Part shown: positions 8,023-18,960 of the stretch, piece by piece | How the letters are laid out: the number at the start of each line of letters is the position of its first letter | Position numbering within the stretch: the stretch's first letter is position 1 | Assembly: GCF_037658235.1 (NCBI RefSeq) | Contig: NZ_JBBJLN010000005.1 | Span: forward strand, 62,001 to 126,000 | Direction of reading: 5' to 3' | Length of the DNA: 64,000 nt | Origin: Yunchengibacter salinarum | GTDB taxonomy: Bacteria > Pseudomonadota > Alphaproteobacteria > Sphingomonadales > Kordiimonadaceae | Notes under the pieces: generated by a model | What the model was told of the DNA's origin: nothing | Seen by the model: only the letters and a program-made list of their open reading frames with translations | Databases searched by the model: none | Translations under genes and position numbers: made by a program

Positions 8023-9042
8023 TCAGGCCGACACGCTGGTCGGAGCCGCAATCGCGGGCAGGTCCGGTGCCAAATCGGCCATCACTCCGCGCACCTCTGC
8101 CAAGGCCGGATCATCCAGTGCCGCCGCCAGCAGCCGCAGCACCCGTGGCAGATGGGCCAGATAGTGATGCTTGCCATCCCGCGCGCTGAGCCGGGTGAAA
8201 ATGCCCGCCACCTTGGCGTGACGCTGGGCGCCGAGCAGCGCCATGTCCGCCCTGAGGGCCGCCCCGTCCACGCCCGGCAGGGCATCGAGATAACGGCGGA
8301 TCGCGCGTTCCTTCACGTCGTCCGGCACGTCCCGGCGGGCATCCTCCACCAGGGAAACAAGATCATAGGCCGCCACGCCAAGGCGGGCATCCTGAAAATC
8401 CAGCAGGCCGCACGCGCTCACATCCCGCCCGGCGGGCGCGGCGAGCGTCACGCCATGCGGAATCATCAGATTGTCCACATGATAATCCCTGAGCACCAGC
8501 GCCTCCCGGCGGTCGGCCACCGAGGCGAGGGCGGCCCGCCACGCATCCAGATAGCGGCGGCGCAAGGCTGGCGATACGGCGCGGCCCAGACCATGGGTGA
8601 CATACCAGTCCGGCAGCAGCGCCACTTCATCCAGAAGGGCATCCATATGGTAGGCGGGCAGATCGATATCCGTGGCGGCGGACGCGCGGGCCAGATGGAT
8701 CAGCACATCCACCGCCAGATCATACAGGGCCGCACCGTCCACCCGGCGCGCATCCAGCAGCCGGGTGAAGGTGTCGTCGCCGAAATCCTCGATCAGTGCC
8801 AGCCCGGCATCTTCATCGGCCGCCAGCAGGCGCGGCACGCGCAGGCCCAGCCGTTCCAGATGGCGGCGCACCAGCAGATAGGCGGGCAGGTTCTCCCGCG
8901 GCGCCGGGGCGTGCATCATAAGGGCGCGGCGCGGGCCATCCGTCAGCCGCTCATACCAGCGGAAGGAGGCATCCGCCTTCAGCCGCTGCCGACTGGCGCC
9001 CTGCCAGCCCGCCATGCGTAACAGGCGCTGATCCGCCGCCAT
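8023..9042 (-). CDS. amgK: AmgK-like aminoglycoside-phosphotransferase-fold sugar kinase
   Basis: A 339-residue APH-fold kinase. The catalytic loop is LVLRDYHVDNLM and the Mg-binding motif LLDFQDA, with EDFGDDTFTRLL in the hinge region. The overall layout matches AmgK, which phosphorylates N-acetylmuramate/N-acetylglucosamine at the anomeric position in cell-wall recycling of alphaproteobacteria and pseudomonads. In those genomes amgK usually precedes murU, which is not seen here, so the symbol is tentative. The ATG at 9042 was preferred over a TTG at 9051. It lies 5 nt after the cold-shock gene stop, so the two are probably cotranscribed. Confidence 0.65.
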   Translation of the reverse strand: MAADQRLLRMAGWQGASRQRLKADASFRWYERLTDGPRRALMMHAPAPRENLPAYLLVRRHLERLGLRVPRLLAADEDAGLALIEDFGDDTFTRLLDARRVDGAALYDLAVDVLIHLARASAATDIDLPAYHMDALLDEVALLPDWYVTHGLGRAVSPALRRRYLDAWRAALASVADRREALVLRDYHVDNLMIPHGVTLAAPAGRDVSACGLLDFQDARLGVAAYDLVSLVEDARRDVPDDVKERAIRRYLDALPGVDGAALRADMALLGAQRHAKVAGIFTRLSARDGKHHYLAHLPRVLRLLAAALDDPALAEVRGVMADLAPDLPAIAAPTSVSA

Positions 9043-9047
9043 GACCG

Positions 9048-9287
9048 TCAAACCTTCAGCGCGGGCATTTTCAGGTCCACCGCGCGCTGGCGGCCCCTGT
9101 CATCCCGCGTGATGCGAAAGGCCACCCGCTGCTCTTCGTTCAGGGTCTGCCATCCGGCATCCCGCACGGCGCTCAGATGAACGAAAATGTCATCACCGGG
9201 CGTATCCGGCTGGATGAAGCCGAACCCCTTGTCCGCATTGAACCATTTGACCGTGCCGAGCGTCTCGTTACCGGTGAAGAGCGTCAT
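9048..9287 (-). CDS. Cold-shock domain protein
   Basis: A 79-residue single cold-shock domain protein with GTVKWFNADKGFGFIQPD (containing RNP1 KGFGFI) and DIFVHLSAV (RNP2). These bind single-stranded RNA and act as RNA chaperones. The ATG at 9287 is preceded by GTTGAGGGGG, a strong ribosome-binding site; a longer start at 9308 would bury that site inside the gene. Family proteins are about 65-75 residues, and this one has a few extra residues at each end. Confidence 0.9.
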   Translation of the reverse strand: MTLFTGNETLGTVKWFNADKGFGFIQPDTPGDDIFVHLSAVRDAGWQTLNEEQRVAFRITRDDRGRQRAVDLKMPALKV

Positions 9288-9450
9288 GGGCCCCCTCAAC
9301 AATGACATGATGCCGCGCCAGACGGTGCATCAGAAAGATGCGCCACCCTATCGCCCGTCCGGTCATTTGAAAAGCGGCTTGTGCCCCGCATGATCACCAC
9401 ACGGATTTTCCGGGCACGGCAGCCCCACGCGCGGGGGCGGTTGCCCCCGT

Positions 9451-9921
9451 TCAGCGCAGATGATCCGCCACCCCGCCCTTCAAGGCGCAGTCATAGATCA
9501 CGTCATTGTCGATCACGCCAAGGGGGGTGCCGTGGGCATCCATCCCCTGCACCGGCCCCTGTGCCACCACGAACAGGATCAGGTCGTCCGCCCCTTCGGC
9601 TGCCGGTTCATGCACGATGCCGCCCGGCTCATACACATAATCCCCCGGCCCGACGGTGCCCTCCCCTTCATAGGTGAAGCCCCCCGACACCACATAGGCT
9701 TCCACCGCCGCCAGATGCTTGTGGCTGCTGGCGGCGGCCCCGGCGGGAATCTTCAGCATGAAGGTGGCCTTGCCCTGATCGTCGTCCAGATGCAGGGGCT
9801 TGAAGAAGGTGCCCTCCAGCGCGAAAGGCACCCAGGGCATTTTGCTGGCTCCCAGCATGGTGGATGTGCGGCCCGCCTTGGTGGCGGTGCTGGCGGAGGC
9901 GATCGCGCCCTGATCGGTCAT
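9451..9921 (-). CDS. Cupin dioxygenase-like protein, copy 1 (2,4'-dihydroxyacetophenone dioxygenase/ChrR-like)
   Basis: A 156-residue single-domain cupin. Metal ligands are visible in SHKHLAAVEAYV (two His and a Glu) and in the second motif GIVHEP (His). A closing VQGMDAHG and GVIDNDVIY follows. The layout resembles ChrR-like cupins and the small non-haem iron dioxygenases that split 1,3- or alpha-hydroxy ketones. It is a paralogue of the cupin at 11192-11677. Its ATG overlaps the stop of the upstream LuxR-type regulator gene, so the two are coupled. The enzymatic activity is inferred from the family and context only. Confidence 0.7.
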   Translation of the reverse strand: MTDQGAIASASTATKAGRTSTMLGASKMPWVPFALEGTFFKPLHLDDDQGKATFMLKIPAGAAASSHKHLAAVEAYVVSGGFTYEGEGTVGPGDYVYEPGGIVHEPAAEGADDLILFVVAQGPVQGMDAHGTPLGVIDNDVIYDCALKGGVADHLR

Positions 9922-11045
9922 GGTGTCTCTCCCGCGTCATTGAGCAGCATATGGGTCAGCCGCGTGCGGGACGAGGCGCCGCACTTGGCATAAATGGCGC
10001 GCAGATGGTTTTCCACCGTGCGCACGCTGATGGAATAAAGATTGGCGATGGCGCCATTGGAATAACCTTCCGCCACGGCACGGGCGATCACGCTTTCCCG
10101 CCTGGTCAGGCCCAGTGCGGCGGCACGGCTTTCCATGTCGGGGCGGCTTTCCCGTTCCAGGGTCAGCACATAGCGCCGGGCCATCCCGCCGCCGGAAATA
10201 TGCCGCAGGCTGACCGCCAGGCCCAGCCCTTCGCCGGTGGTCACCGCCAGCGGCTTGCCGCCCGGCGGCTGACCTTCCCGGTCGAGCTGGCGCATGGCGG
10301 GCCGCACCAGCGCCATCAGCGAGTCCGGCAGGGCCGTCCCGGCCTGAAGGTCGGAAAAGGGGCGGCTGCCCTCAATCCGGTTGCGATACAGAATCATCCC
10401 TTTGGAATCGATCGCCAGAACGGCCCGCCCGCCGCGGGTCTCGGCCAGTATATCGATGATGGCGGTCTTTTCCGCCAGTTGCACATCCCGCAGCAGCGCC
10501 TGGAATTTGGTCATCACCGTGCGGGATACGGCGCGCGCGCGGGCCATGTCCTCGGCGTCGAAAGGCTTGGCATCGGCGGGCCGGTGCAACCCCATCACCA
10601 GCGATTCTTCTGGCCGCCCGGTGGGAACGGAAATCGCCAGCACATGATGCACGCTGATCGGGCGGAAAAAGTCGTTGTAATAATCCGTCTTCATCAGACG
10701 GTCATAATCCGAAATGTCCGCCAGGCAGAACAGGCCCACTTCGGGCCGTGTGCCCGGCTGGCGCCCGGACCTGAGCATGGCGCTGTGCACCAGCGGATCA
10801 TGGCGGAAATAATGGTCGTTATAGAGGGCGTGATAGGTGGGGTCCACGCCGAAGCAGCTTGAAAAGCCGACCCGTGGCAGGCCATTGTCCCAGCGGAACT
10901 GGAACAGCGCCGCGGATCGGGCACCGACGAAATCACCCACCGGGCGGGCCAGCCGGTCGCTCGCGTCCTCAAGGGACGGGCAGTCCAGCAAGGCTTCGGT
11001 AACGCCCAGAACCTCCTCGGCGGGTACAATGCTGTCAAGGCGCAT
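9918..11045 (-). CDS. LuxR-family transcriptional regulator
   Basis: A 375-residue regulator. The C-terminal helix-turn-helix (about 305-370) is typical LuxR/GerE type: LGLTRRESVIARAVAEGYSN, then IANLYSISVRTVENHLRAIY. The N-terminal two thirds contain a possible sensory domain without recognised ligand residues. The ATG at 11045 begins MRLDSIVPA; the longer open frame upstream lacks good codon use. The cupin gene follows with an ATGA overlap. It is the best candidate for control of the neighbouring catabolic genes. Confidence 0.82.
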   Translation of the reverse strand: MRLDSIVPAEEVLGVTEALLDCPSLEDASDRLARPVGDFVGARSAALFQFRWDNGLPRVGFSSCFGVDPTYHALYNDHYFRHDPLVHSAMLRSGRQPGTRPEVGLFCLADISDYDRLMKTDYYNDFFRPISVHHVLAISVPTGRPEESLVMGLHRPADAKPFDAEDMARARAVSRTVMTKFQALLRDVQLAEKTAIIDILAETRGGRAVLAIDSKGMILYRNRIEGSRPFSDLQAGTALPDSLMALVRPAMRQLDREGQPPGGKPLAVTTGEGLGLAVSLRHISGGGMARRYVLTLERESRPDMESRAAALGLTRRESVIARAVAEGYSNGAIANLYSISVRTVENHLRAIYAKCGASSRTRLTHMLLNDAGETP

Positions 11046-11144
11046 GTCATCCTCCCACGCATGGCGGCCCGGTGCCGCGACGGATCGACCGGGCCCGGCA
11101 GCGGACCCGGCGCCAGCATAGCGCAATCGACCTGAATACCCCAT

Positions 11145-11178
11145 AAAAACGAACAGGCGTGATTGTTTTTCGCGCCTG
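11145..11178 (-). terminator. Terminator downstream of cupin copy 2
   Basis: On the minus strand, CAGGCG (11178-11173) pairs with CGCCTG (11159-11154) and is followed within a few bases by five T residues (11149-11145). It separates the second cupin gene from the regulator/cupin-1 unit. Confidence 0.5.
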
Positions 11179-11191
11179 CCCTGTATGGGTT

Positions 11192-11677
11192 CTAGTCCAG
11201 ATGGTTGCGCTTAAGCACATGGTCGGCGGCGCCCGCCTCGCGGGCCATTGTCAGCATCACGGAGGCATCGATCACCCCGGCGATGGAGCCGTCGTCATTA
11301 TAACCGGTGAGCGGACCATGGGCGATGGCGAACATCACCGTGCCGTCCGGCGCGGTGGGCATGTGGATGGACCCCGCCTCCTCATAGACATAGGAACCGA
11401 CCCCGCCACGGTCTTCCTCATAGCCGAACTCGCCTTCCAGCACATAGGCTTCCACCGCGCCCAGATGGCCGTGCACGGGGGCTTCATTGTCCGCGTCCAC
11501 TTTCAGCAGCATGGTGAAGCCGCCGGTTTTCATATCCACGTTCAGCAGCTTGAACCAAGTGCCCTCCATCACCCAGGGCGCCCAGTCCAGCGTGCCGGGA
11601 TCGAAAAACGCCGGAAAGCGCGGCTTGACCGGCTTGATGGCGGAAGTATCGCTTTTTTGCAGTTGCGCGGTGCTCAT
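11192..11677 (-). CDS. Cupin dioxygenase-like protein, copy 2
   Basis: A 161-residue cupin paralogous to the protein at 9451-9921. It shares the framework WVMEGTWFKLLNVD, then VHGHLGAVEAYVLEGEFGYE (two His and a Glu) and GSIHMP (His). The four-ligand pattern for a divalent metal is intact in both copies. The ATG at 11677 has AGGGGAGGACG upstream. It is transcribed alone, divergently from the TonB receptor gene. Retention of two diverged copies around one regulator suggests different substrates or subunits; that is inference. Confidence 0.7.
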   Translation of the reverse strand: MSTAQLQKSDTSAIKPVKPRFPAFFDPGTLDWAPWVMEGTWFKLLNVDMKTGGFTMLLKVDADNEAPVHGHLGAVEAYVLEGEFGYEEDRGGVGSYVYEEAGSIHMPTAPDGTVMFAIAHGPLTGYNDDGSIAGVIDASVMLTMAREAGAADHVLKRNHLD

Positions 11678-11763
11678 GGTTCGTCCTCCCCTCATGAAGC
11701 ATGATCGCTGTCACCCAGCCTAGGGACAGCCCCCACCCCCCGATATGACGGAAATTACTCATA

Positions 11764-11869
11764 TGCGCTCACGCTCGTTCGCTACGCTCACCGCACCAAA
11801 GGGGCGCCGCATAAGCGGCGGGCCGCGGTCGCGGCCTCCGGCACCGATTATCGGTGCCGGTAGAGGAGA
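11764..11869. repeat. GC-rich hairpin repeat, family A copy 1
   Basis: About 106 bp nearly repeated at 11897-12003. It contains two strong palindromes: GGCCGCGgtCGCGGCC (11821-11836) and GGCACCGAttaTCGGTGCC (11840-11858), plus GCGCCGC/GCGGC arms. No coding capacity. It lies between the divergent second cupin gene and the TonB receptor gene. Confidence 0.75.
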
Positions 11870-11894
11870 GGCAGGAGCACATGGAAACTGCTCG

Positions 11895-12023
11895 TTTGCG
11901 CTCACGCTCGTTCGCTGACGCTCACCGCTCCACGGGGGCGCCGCAAAGGCGGCGGGCCGCGGTCGCGGCCTCCGGCACCGATTATCGGTGCCGGTAGAGG
12001 AGAAGCCGGAGCGTGAGCGCAAA
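11895..12023. repeat. GC-rich hairpin repeat, family A copy 2 with 15-nt inverted ends
   Basis: The second copy (core 11897-12003) carries the same internal palindromes at 11955-11970 and 11974-11992. It is bounded by a perfect 15-nt inverted repeat, TTTGCGCTCACGCTC (11895-11909) and its complement at 12009-12023. The outer ends could fold the whole element into one large hairpin. The arrangement is like a REP/BIME-type or MITE-type element; no transposase is present. Confidence 0.7.
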
Positions 12024-12149
12024 TGAGTGTTTTCCGCTATAGGCCGGCCTGACACGGGGTGGCAGCGTATCAGAACGGTCATCGGCGCGATCGCACTTGG
12101 GAGGGTGCCCGCGCCCCGGAAAAGGCCGCAACAGAATTGGGGAGGACTC

Positions 12150-14561
<2,412 letters not shown>

Positions 14562-14571
14562 GGGGCGATCC

Positions 14572-15384
14572 ATGACAGAGGACACACGCACCACGCCATC
14601 CGGCCACACGGGCCGGGTGGCGGTCATCACCGGCGGCGCCAGCGGCATAGGCCGGGCCACCGCCGCCCTGCTGGCCGAGGCGGGCGCCAGCGTCATCATC
14701 GCCGACATCAACGCCGAAGCGGCAGAGGCCACCGCCCGCACCCTGCCCGGCGCCAGCGGGCAAAGGCTGGACGTGGCCAGCGAGGCGGACTGGCAGACCC
14801 TGCTGGACGGCGTGATCGCCGATCATGGCCAACTGGATTATCTGGTCAACTGCGCCGGCATCGGCACCGCCGGCCCGTTCGAAGACCTCAGCCTGAATGA
14901 CTGGAACGCCATGCTGTCGGTGAACCTGACCGGCGTATTCCTGGGTTGCCGGGAAGCGGTGAAGCGCATGAACCGGCAGCGCGGCGGATGGGGCGGCGCC
15001 ATCGTCAATGTGTCCAGCATTGGCGGGCTGGTGGGCGGCGAAGATATTGCCGGTTACTGCGCCTCAAAGGGGGGCGTGACCATCCTCACCAAGTCCGTGG
15101 CGCTTTATTGCGGACGCCAGAACACGGGCATCCGGTGCAACAGCATCCACCCCACCTATGTGGACAGTGAAATGTTGGACCCGGTCGCCGAACAGTTCCC
15201 CTCCCGGGAAGCGATGTTGGCGGGCATGGCAGCACAGGTCCCTTTGGGCCGGGTGGCCAGGCCCGTCGACATCGCCCATGCCATCGCCTTTCTGCTTTCC
15301 GGGCAGGCGGCCATGATCACCGGGCACGGCCTGCTGGTGGACGGCGGCCAACTGGCGGGCCTGCCCGCCGCCCATACGCAATAA
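14572..15384 (+). CDS. Short-chain dehydrogenase/reductase 1
   Basis: A 270-residue classical SDR. The dinucleotide-binding TGGASGIG is at about 21-28, NCAGIG follows near 95, then catalytic Ser in VNVSSIGG and the YCASK pair (Tyr and Lys). IHPTYVDSEM follows in the cofactor/substrate loop. It probably oxidises or reduces a secondary alcohol/ketone with NAD(H). It starts 10 nt after the TonB receptor stop, consistent with one operon. The specific substrate cannot be seen. Confidence 0.87.
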   Translation: MTEDTRTTPSGHTGRVAVITGGASGIGRATAALLAEAGASVIIADINAEAAEATARTLPGASGQRLDVASEADWQTLLDGVIADHGQLDYLVNCAGIGTAGPFEDLSLNDWNAMLSVNLTGVFLGCREAVKRMNRQRGGWGGAIVNVSSIGGLVGGEDIAGYCASKGGVTILTKSVALYCGRQNTGIRCNSIHPTYVDSEMLDPVAEQFPSREAMLAGMAAQVPLGRVARPVDIAHAIAFLLSGQAAMITGHGLLVDGGQLAGLPAAHTQ

Positions 15385-15412
15385 AAACAGCAACACTTCA
15401 AGGAGGGGCCTG

Positions 15413-16195
15413 ATGGCCAACCGTCTGAAAGGGAAAACCGCGCTCGTCACAGGTGGCGCATCGGGGCTGGGGGCCGCCATCGTCGCCATGATGATGCGCG
15501 AGGGGGCCAACGTCTATTTCAGCGACATACAGGACAAGGCGGGCGAAGCGCTTGCCCGCAAAACCGGTGCCCGGTACCGCCATCAGGATGTCACCCGCGA
15601 GGACCGCTGGGAGAGTCTCATGACCGACATCACCCATGAGGCGGGCGGCCTGCACATATTGGTGAACAATGCCGGGCTCGGCGAGGCCAGCGGGGCCACC
15701 AGCCCGGAGGACACGCCGCTCGCCACCTGGCGACGGGTGCAGGAAATCAATCTGGACGGGGTGTTTCTCGGCTGCCGGGCGGCCCTGCCGGTGATCCGCG
15801 AAAGCGGCGGCGGGGCGATCGTCAACATGTCGTCCATCGCCGCCCTTGTGGGCACCCCCTTCATCACCGCTTACGGCGCCGCCAAGGCGGGGGTGCGCCA
15901 GCTTACCATGTCCGTGGCGCTGCACGCCGCCGCCACCTCGCCGAAAGTGCGCTGCAATTCGGTGCATCCCGGCCAGATCATGACCCCCATGCTGGACAGG
16001 CTGTTCGATGACACGGCGGCCAAGGAAGGCATCAGCCGGGAAGAAGCGCAGGCCGCCTTTGTCAGCCGCATTCCCATGGCCGAGTTCGGCGAGCCGGACG
16101 ACATCGCCCATGCGGTGCTCTATCTGGCCAGCGATGAAGCCAAACACGTCACCGGCGCCCAGCTTGTGGTGGACGGCGGTATGCACATTGTCTGA
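15413..16195 (+). CDS. Short-chain dehydrogenase/reductase 2
   Basis: A 260-residue classical SDR with TGGASGLG (about 14-21), NNAGLG, catalytic MSSIA and YGAAK, and the C-terminal VVDGGMHIV typical of FabG-like enzymes. The start is preceded by AAGGAGGGG. It lies 28 nt after the first SDR and is clearly diverged from it, so the pair may act on successive intermediates or on both enantiomers. The cofactor preference is unknown: an Asp in YFSDIQ after strand 2 suggests NAD(H). Confidence 0.87.
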   Translation: MANRLKGKTALVTGGASGLGAAIVAMMMREGANVYFSDIQDKAGEALARKTGARYRHQDVTREDRWESLMTDITHEAGGLHILVNNAGLGEASGATSPEDTPLATWRRVQEINLDGVFLGCRAALPVIRESGGGAIVNMSSIAALVGTPFITAYGAAKAGVRQLTMSVALHAAATSPKVRCNSVHPGQIMTPMLDRLFDDTAAKEGISREEAQAAFVSRIPMAEFGEPDDIAHAVLYLASDEAKHVTGAQLVVDGGMHIV

Positions 16196-16216
16196 CTTGA
16201 GAAGGAAAACAAGGCC

Positions 16217-16771
16217 ATGACCCGTATGCTCAGCTTCGGCCAGCCGCTTGGCGCCATCATGCAGGAAGCCCACATCGTGCCGGACATCCACGCCGCCATG
16301 ACCGACTGGAGCAAAACCCTGAACATCGGCCCTTGGATTTATTTTGAAAGCTTCCCCCTGGCCGACTGCACCTATCGCGGCCAGCCCGCGGACCTGGATA
16401 TTTCGCTGGGGCTCGCCTTTTCCGGCTCTATGTGCTTCGAATTGATCCAGCAGCGCAACGATGCCCCCAGTGTGTATGAGGATGTGCGCCGGGACCGCGG
16501 CTATGGCTTCCATCACTGGGCCGTATCCACCACGGATTTCGATGCCAGCGTGCGCTTCTACCGCGATCAGGGCTTTGAACAGGCGCTGTACGGCGTGGCT
16601 GGGGTGGGCGCCCGCGCCGCCTATATGGACACCCGCCGCGCCAATGGCGGCATGATCGAACTGATCGAGCTGACGGACCCGGTGGAATCCCTGTTCCACA
16701 TGGTCCGGCAGGCCAGCATGAACTGGGATGGCAAAAACATCATCCGCCCGTTCGACCCCGCCACGCTGTGA
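16217..16771 (+). CDS. VOC-superfamily protein (glyoxalase/dioxygenase fold)
   Basis: A 184-residue protein with the paired beta-alpha-beta-beta-beta modules of the vicinal oxygen chelate fold: QEAHIVPDIHAAMTDWSKTL starts the first module, GYGFHHWAVSTTDFDASVRFY the second. Possible metal ligands include the His in EAHIV, the His pair in GFHHW, and the Glu in MIELIEL. Members isomerise, epimerise or cleave small molecules. It sits between SDR2 and the acyl-CoA synthetase, 21 nt after SDR2, so it should act in the same pathway. The exact reaction is not predictable. Confidence 0.75.
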   Translation: MTRMLSFGQPLGAIMQEAHIVPDIHAAMTDWSKTLNIGPWIYFESFPLADCTYRGQPADLDISLGLAFSGSMCFELIQQRNDAPSVYEDVRRDRGYGFHHWAVSTTDFDASVRFYRDQGFEQALYGVAGVGARAAYMDTRRANGGMIELIELTDPVESLFHMVRQASMNWDGKNIIRPFDPATL

Positions 16772-16815
16772 GCGGGCCGGGCTGACACCGCCCCCGCCAG
16801 CAGGAGCACCGCGAC

Positions 16816-18453
16816 ATGACCCCCACCCCGGACCCGGTTCAGGCCCTGTATGACCGCATCGACCCCGGCGGACGGGACCGCTTCAATTTCGCCCGCGACG
16901 TGCTGCTGCCCTGGGCGGAAGCCGCGCCGGACGATCCCGCCATCAGCTTCATGAACGGGGATGATGCGACCAGCTACACCATCTCCCACCTGATGGACCG
17001 GGCCCGGCGGCTGGCCGGGGTGCTCCATGCCGCCGGGGTGGGGCCCGGCGACCCGGTGATGATCCTGCTGGGGCGGCACCCGGCCTGGTGGGAAACGCTG
17101 ACCGCCTGCCTGTGGCTGGGCGCGGTGGCCTGCCCCGGCACCACCCAGCTTCGGGAACGGGACCTGCGCTACCGGCTGGAAAGCCTGCCGCCCAGCGCCC
17201 TGATCGCGGACACCGCCCTGACGGGCACAGTGGCCGCGGCCCTGCGGGGGCTGCCCACACCACATGCAATGCTGAGCGTGGGGGAGGCGGAAACCGGAGG
17301 CTCCCCGGCCTTCACGGATATCCAGACGGCGCTTGCAGGTGCCGACCCCGCCCCGGCGGCAAACACGCGGGCCAGCGATCCGGCGCTGTGTTATTTCACA
17401 TCCGGCACCACCGGCTACCCCAAGCGCACATTGCACGGGCAGGCCTATGGCCTGGCCCATCTGGTCACGGGGCGGGACTGGCTCGGCCTGGCGCCCGGAA
17501 CCCGGCACTGGAACATTTCCGACACGGGCTGGGCCAAGGCCGCCTGGTCCAGCTATTTCGCCCCCCTGCTGATGCGCGCGCATCTGATGGTGCACCCTGA
17601 TGGCGCGTTCGATGCCGCGCACATGCTGCCGCTGATGGTGCGCCACCGGGTCGCCAGCCTGTGCGCCGCGCCCACCGTGTATCGCATGTTGATCCAAGAG
17701 GACAGCGCCGCACTGGCGGGGCACAGCCTGACAAGCTGCGTCAGCGCGGGCGAACCCCTGAACCCGGACGTGATCGCCCGCTGGCACGCCGCCACCGGCA
17801 TCACCATCCGCGACGGCTACGGCCAGACCGAAACCGCGCTGCTGGCGGGTACCTTTCCCGGCATGACCCCCGCCCCCGGCAGCATGGGCCGCCCGGCGCC
17901 GGGCGTGGACCTTGCCATTGTGGACGATGCGGGCACGCCCCTGAACGCCGGCGCCGAGGGGCACATCGCCCTGCGCGTCAAACCCGACCGGCCCAGGGGG
18001 CTGTTTCTGGAATATCAGGACGACCCGGACCAGACCGCGAGCCGCTTTCACGGCGACTGGTATTTCACCGGCGACCGGGGCACACGGGACAGGCACGGCA
18101 TTTTCTGGTTCAAGAGCCGGGCCGATGACGTGATTCTGTCCAGCGGCTATCGCATCGGCCCCTTCGAGGTGGAAAGCGCCTTGCAGGAACACCCTTTGGT
18201 GGCGGAATCAGCCGTGGTATCAAGCCCCGATGCGGAGCGCGGCGAAGTGGTCACCGCCTATGTGGTGCTGACACCGGGCCATGAAGGGTCCGACGCGCTG
18301 GCCGCCGTGTTACAGGCCCATGTGAAAGCGGTCACCGCCCCTTATAAATATCCGCGCCGCATCCGCTTCGTGGCCAGCCTGCCCAAAACCGTTTCGGGCA
18401 AGATCCGCCGGGTGGACCTGCGACGCCGGGAATGGAACAGAAACCGGCACTGA
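16816..18453 (+). CDS. Acyl-CoA synthetase (AMP-forming, medium-chain-like)
   Basis: A 545-residue ANL-family enzyme. Motifs in order: AMP-binding YFTSGTTGYPKRTLHG (about 195), DGYGQTET (A5), GDWYFTGDRGTRD (A7), SGYRIGPFEVE (A8), and the catalytic Lys in PKTVSGKIRR near the C-terminus. It activates a carboxylic acid to its CoA thioester; overall it resembles medium-chain or aromatic acid ligases (MACS group). It is the last gene of the TonB receptor/SDR/SDR/VOC run and would commit the acid product to further breakdown. Confidence 0.87.
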   Translation: MTPTPDPVQALYDRIDPGGRDRFNFARDVLLPWAEAAPDDPAISFMNGDDATSYTISHLMDRARRLAGVLHAAGVGPGDPVMILLGRHPAWWETLTACLWLGAVACPGTTQLRERDLRYRLESLPPSALIADTALTGTVAAALRGLPTPHAMLSVGEAETGGSPAFTDIQTALAGADPAPAANTRASDPALCYFTSGTTGYPKRTLHGQAYGLAHLVTGRDWLGLAPGTRHWNISDTGWAKAAWSSYFAPLLMRAHLMVHPDGAFDAAHMLPLMVRHRVASLCAAPTVYRMLIQEDSAALAGHSLTSCVSAGEPLNPDVIARWHAATGITIRDGYGQTETALLAGTFPGMTPAPGSMGRPAPGVDLAIVDDAGTPLNAGAEGHIALRVKPDRPRGLFLEYQDDPDQTASRFHGDWYFTGDRGTRDRHGIFWFKSRADDVILSSGYRIGPFEVESALQEHPLVAESAVVSSPDAERGEVVTAYVVLTPGHEGSDALAAVLQAHVKAVTAPYKYPRRIRFVASLPKTVSGKIRRVDLRRREWNRNRH

Positions 18454-18460
18454 CACGAAG

Positions 18461-18501
18461 CTGTCATGAATCCGGTGTTGGATCGCTCCCGGTCATGACA
18501 G
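18461..18501. promoter_or_regulatory. Inverted repeat upstream of the arsenic operon
   Basis: CTGTCATGA (18461-18469) and its exact complement TCATGACAG (18493-18501) flank a 23-nt spacer, 37 nt before arsC. It could be an operator for an unseen ArsR-type repressor or a hairpin acting on the leader. No arsR gene is visible in the window. Confidence 0.45.
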
Positions 18502-18537
18502 GCTTTGCAGCGGCGCCGCGTCAGGGGAAGACATGCC

Positions 18538-18960
18538 ATGCCGGATACACCACCATTCCGCGTTCTGGTGCTCTGCACCGGAAACAGTTGCCGTTCCATC
18601 ATGACAGAGGCGGCGATCAATCATCTGGCGCCGGGCTGGCGGGCGGAAAGCGCGGGCAGCCACCCCACCGGTCAGGTGCACCCGCTGGCGCTGGCAGCGC
18701 TTGACCGCCATGGTATTACCGTACATGACCCGCACAGCAAAAGCTGGGACCGGTTCGCCGGGCAGGCTTTTGACCGGGTTCTGACCGTATGCGACCGCGC
18801 GGCGGGGGAAAGCTGCCCGGCCTTTGCCGGACCTGCCGACCGCCTGCACTGGTCGTTGCCCGACCCGGCTGCCGCGGACGGCGACGAACACGAACGCAGC
18901 GCCTTTTTCGACGCGGTGCTGGCGGATATCATCACCCGTGTAAAGGACCGGTTCACATGA
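18538..18960 (+). CDS. arsC: Arsenate reductase, low-molecular-weight phosphatase type
   Basis: A 140-residue protein of the LMW-PTP fold with the signature loop VLCTGNSCRSIM (C-x5-R) near residue 11, further Cys at VCDRAAGESC, and a late SLPDP acidic loop. This is the ArsC form that reduces arsenate to arsenite using thiol relay with thioredoxin or glutathione/glutaredoxin. The following gene is an ACR3 arsenite exporter joined by an ATGA overlap, which fixes the functional call. The ATG at 18538 is preceded by GGGGAAGAC. Confidence 0.88.
   Translation: MPDTPPFRVLVLCTGNSCRSIMTEAAINHLAPGWRAESAGSHPTGQVHPLALAALDRHGITVHDPHSKSWDRFAGQAFDRVLTVCDRAAGESCPAFAGPADRLHWSLPDPAAADGDEHERSAFFDAVLADIITRVKDRFT

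Noticed and set aside
9420..9450. GC-rich hairpin just after cupin copy 1 as a terminator
   Set aside because: The stem is present, but no T run follows on the minus strand, so it was not listed as a terminator.
11764..12023. The hairpin repeats as a CRISPR array
   Set aside because: There are only two copies about 130 nt apart, the units are over 100 bp, and there are no short unique spacers.
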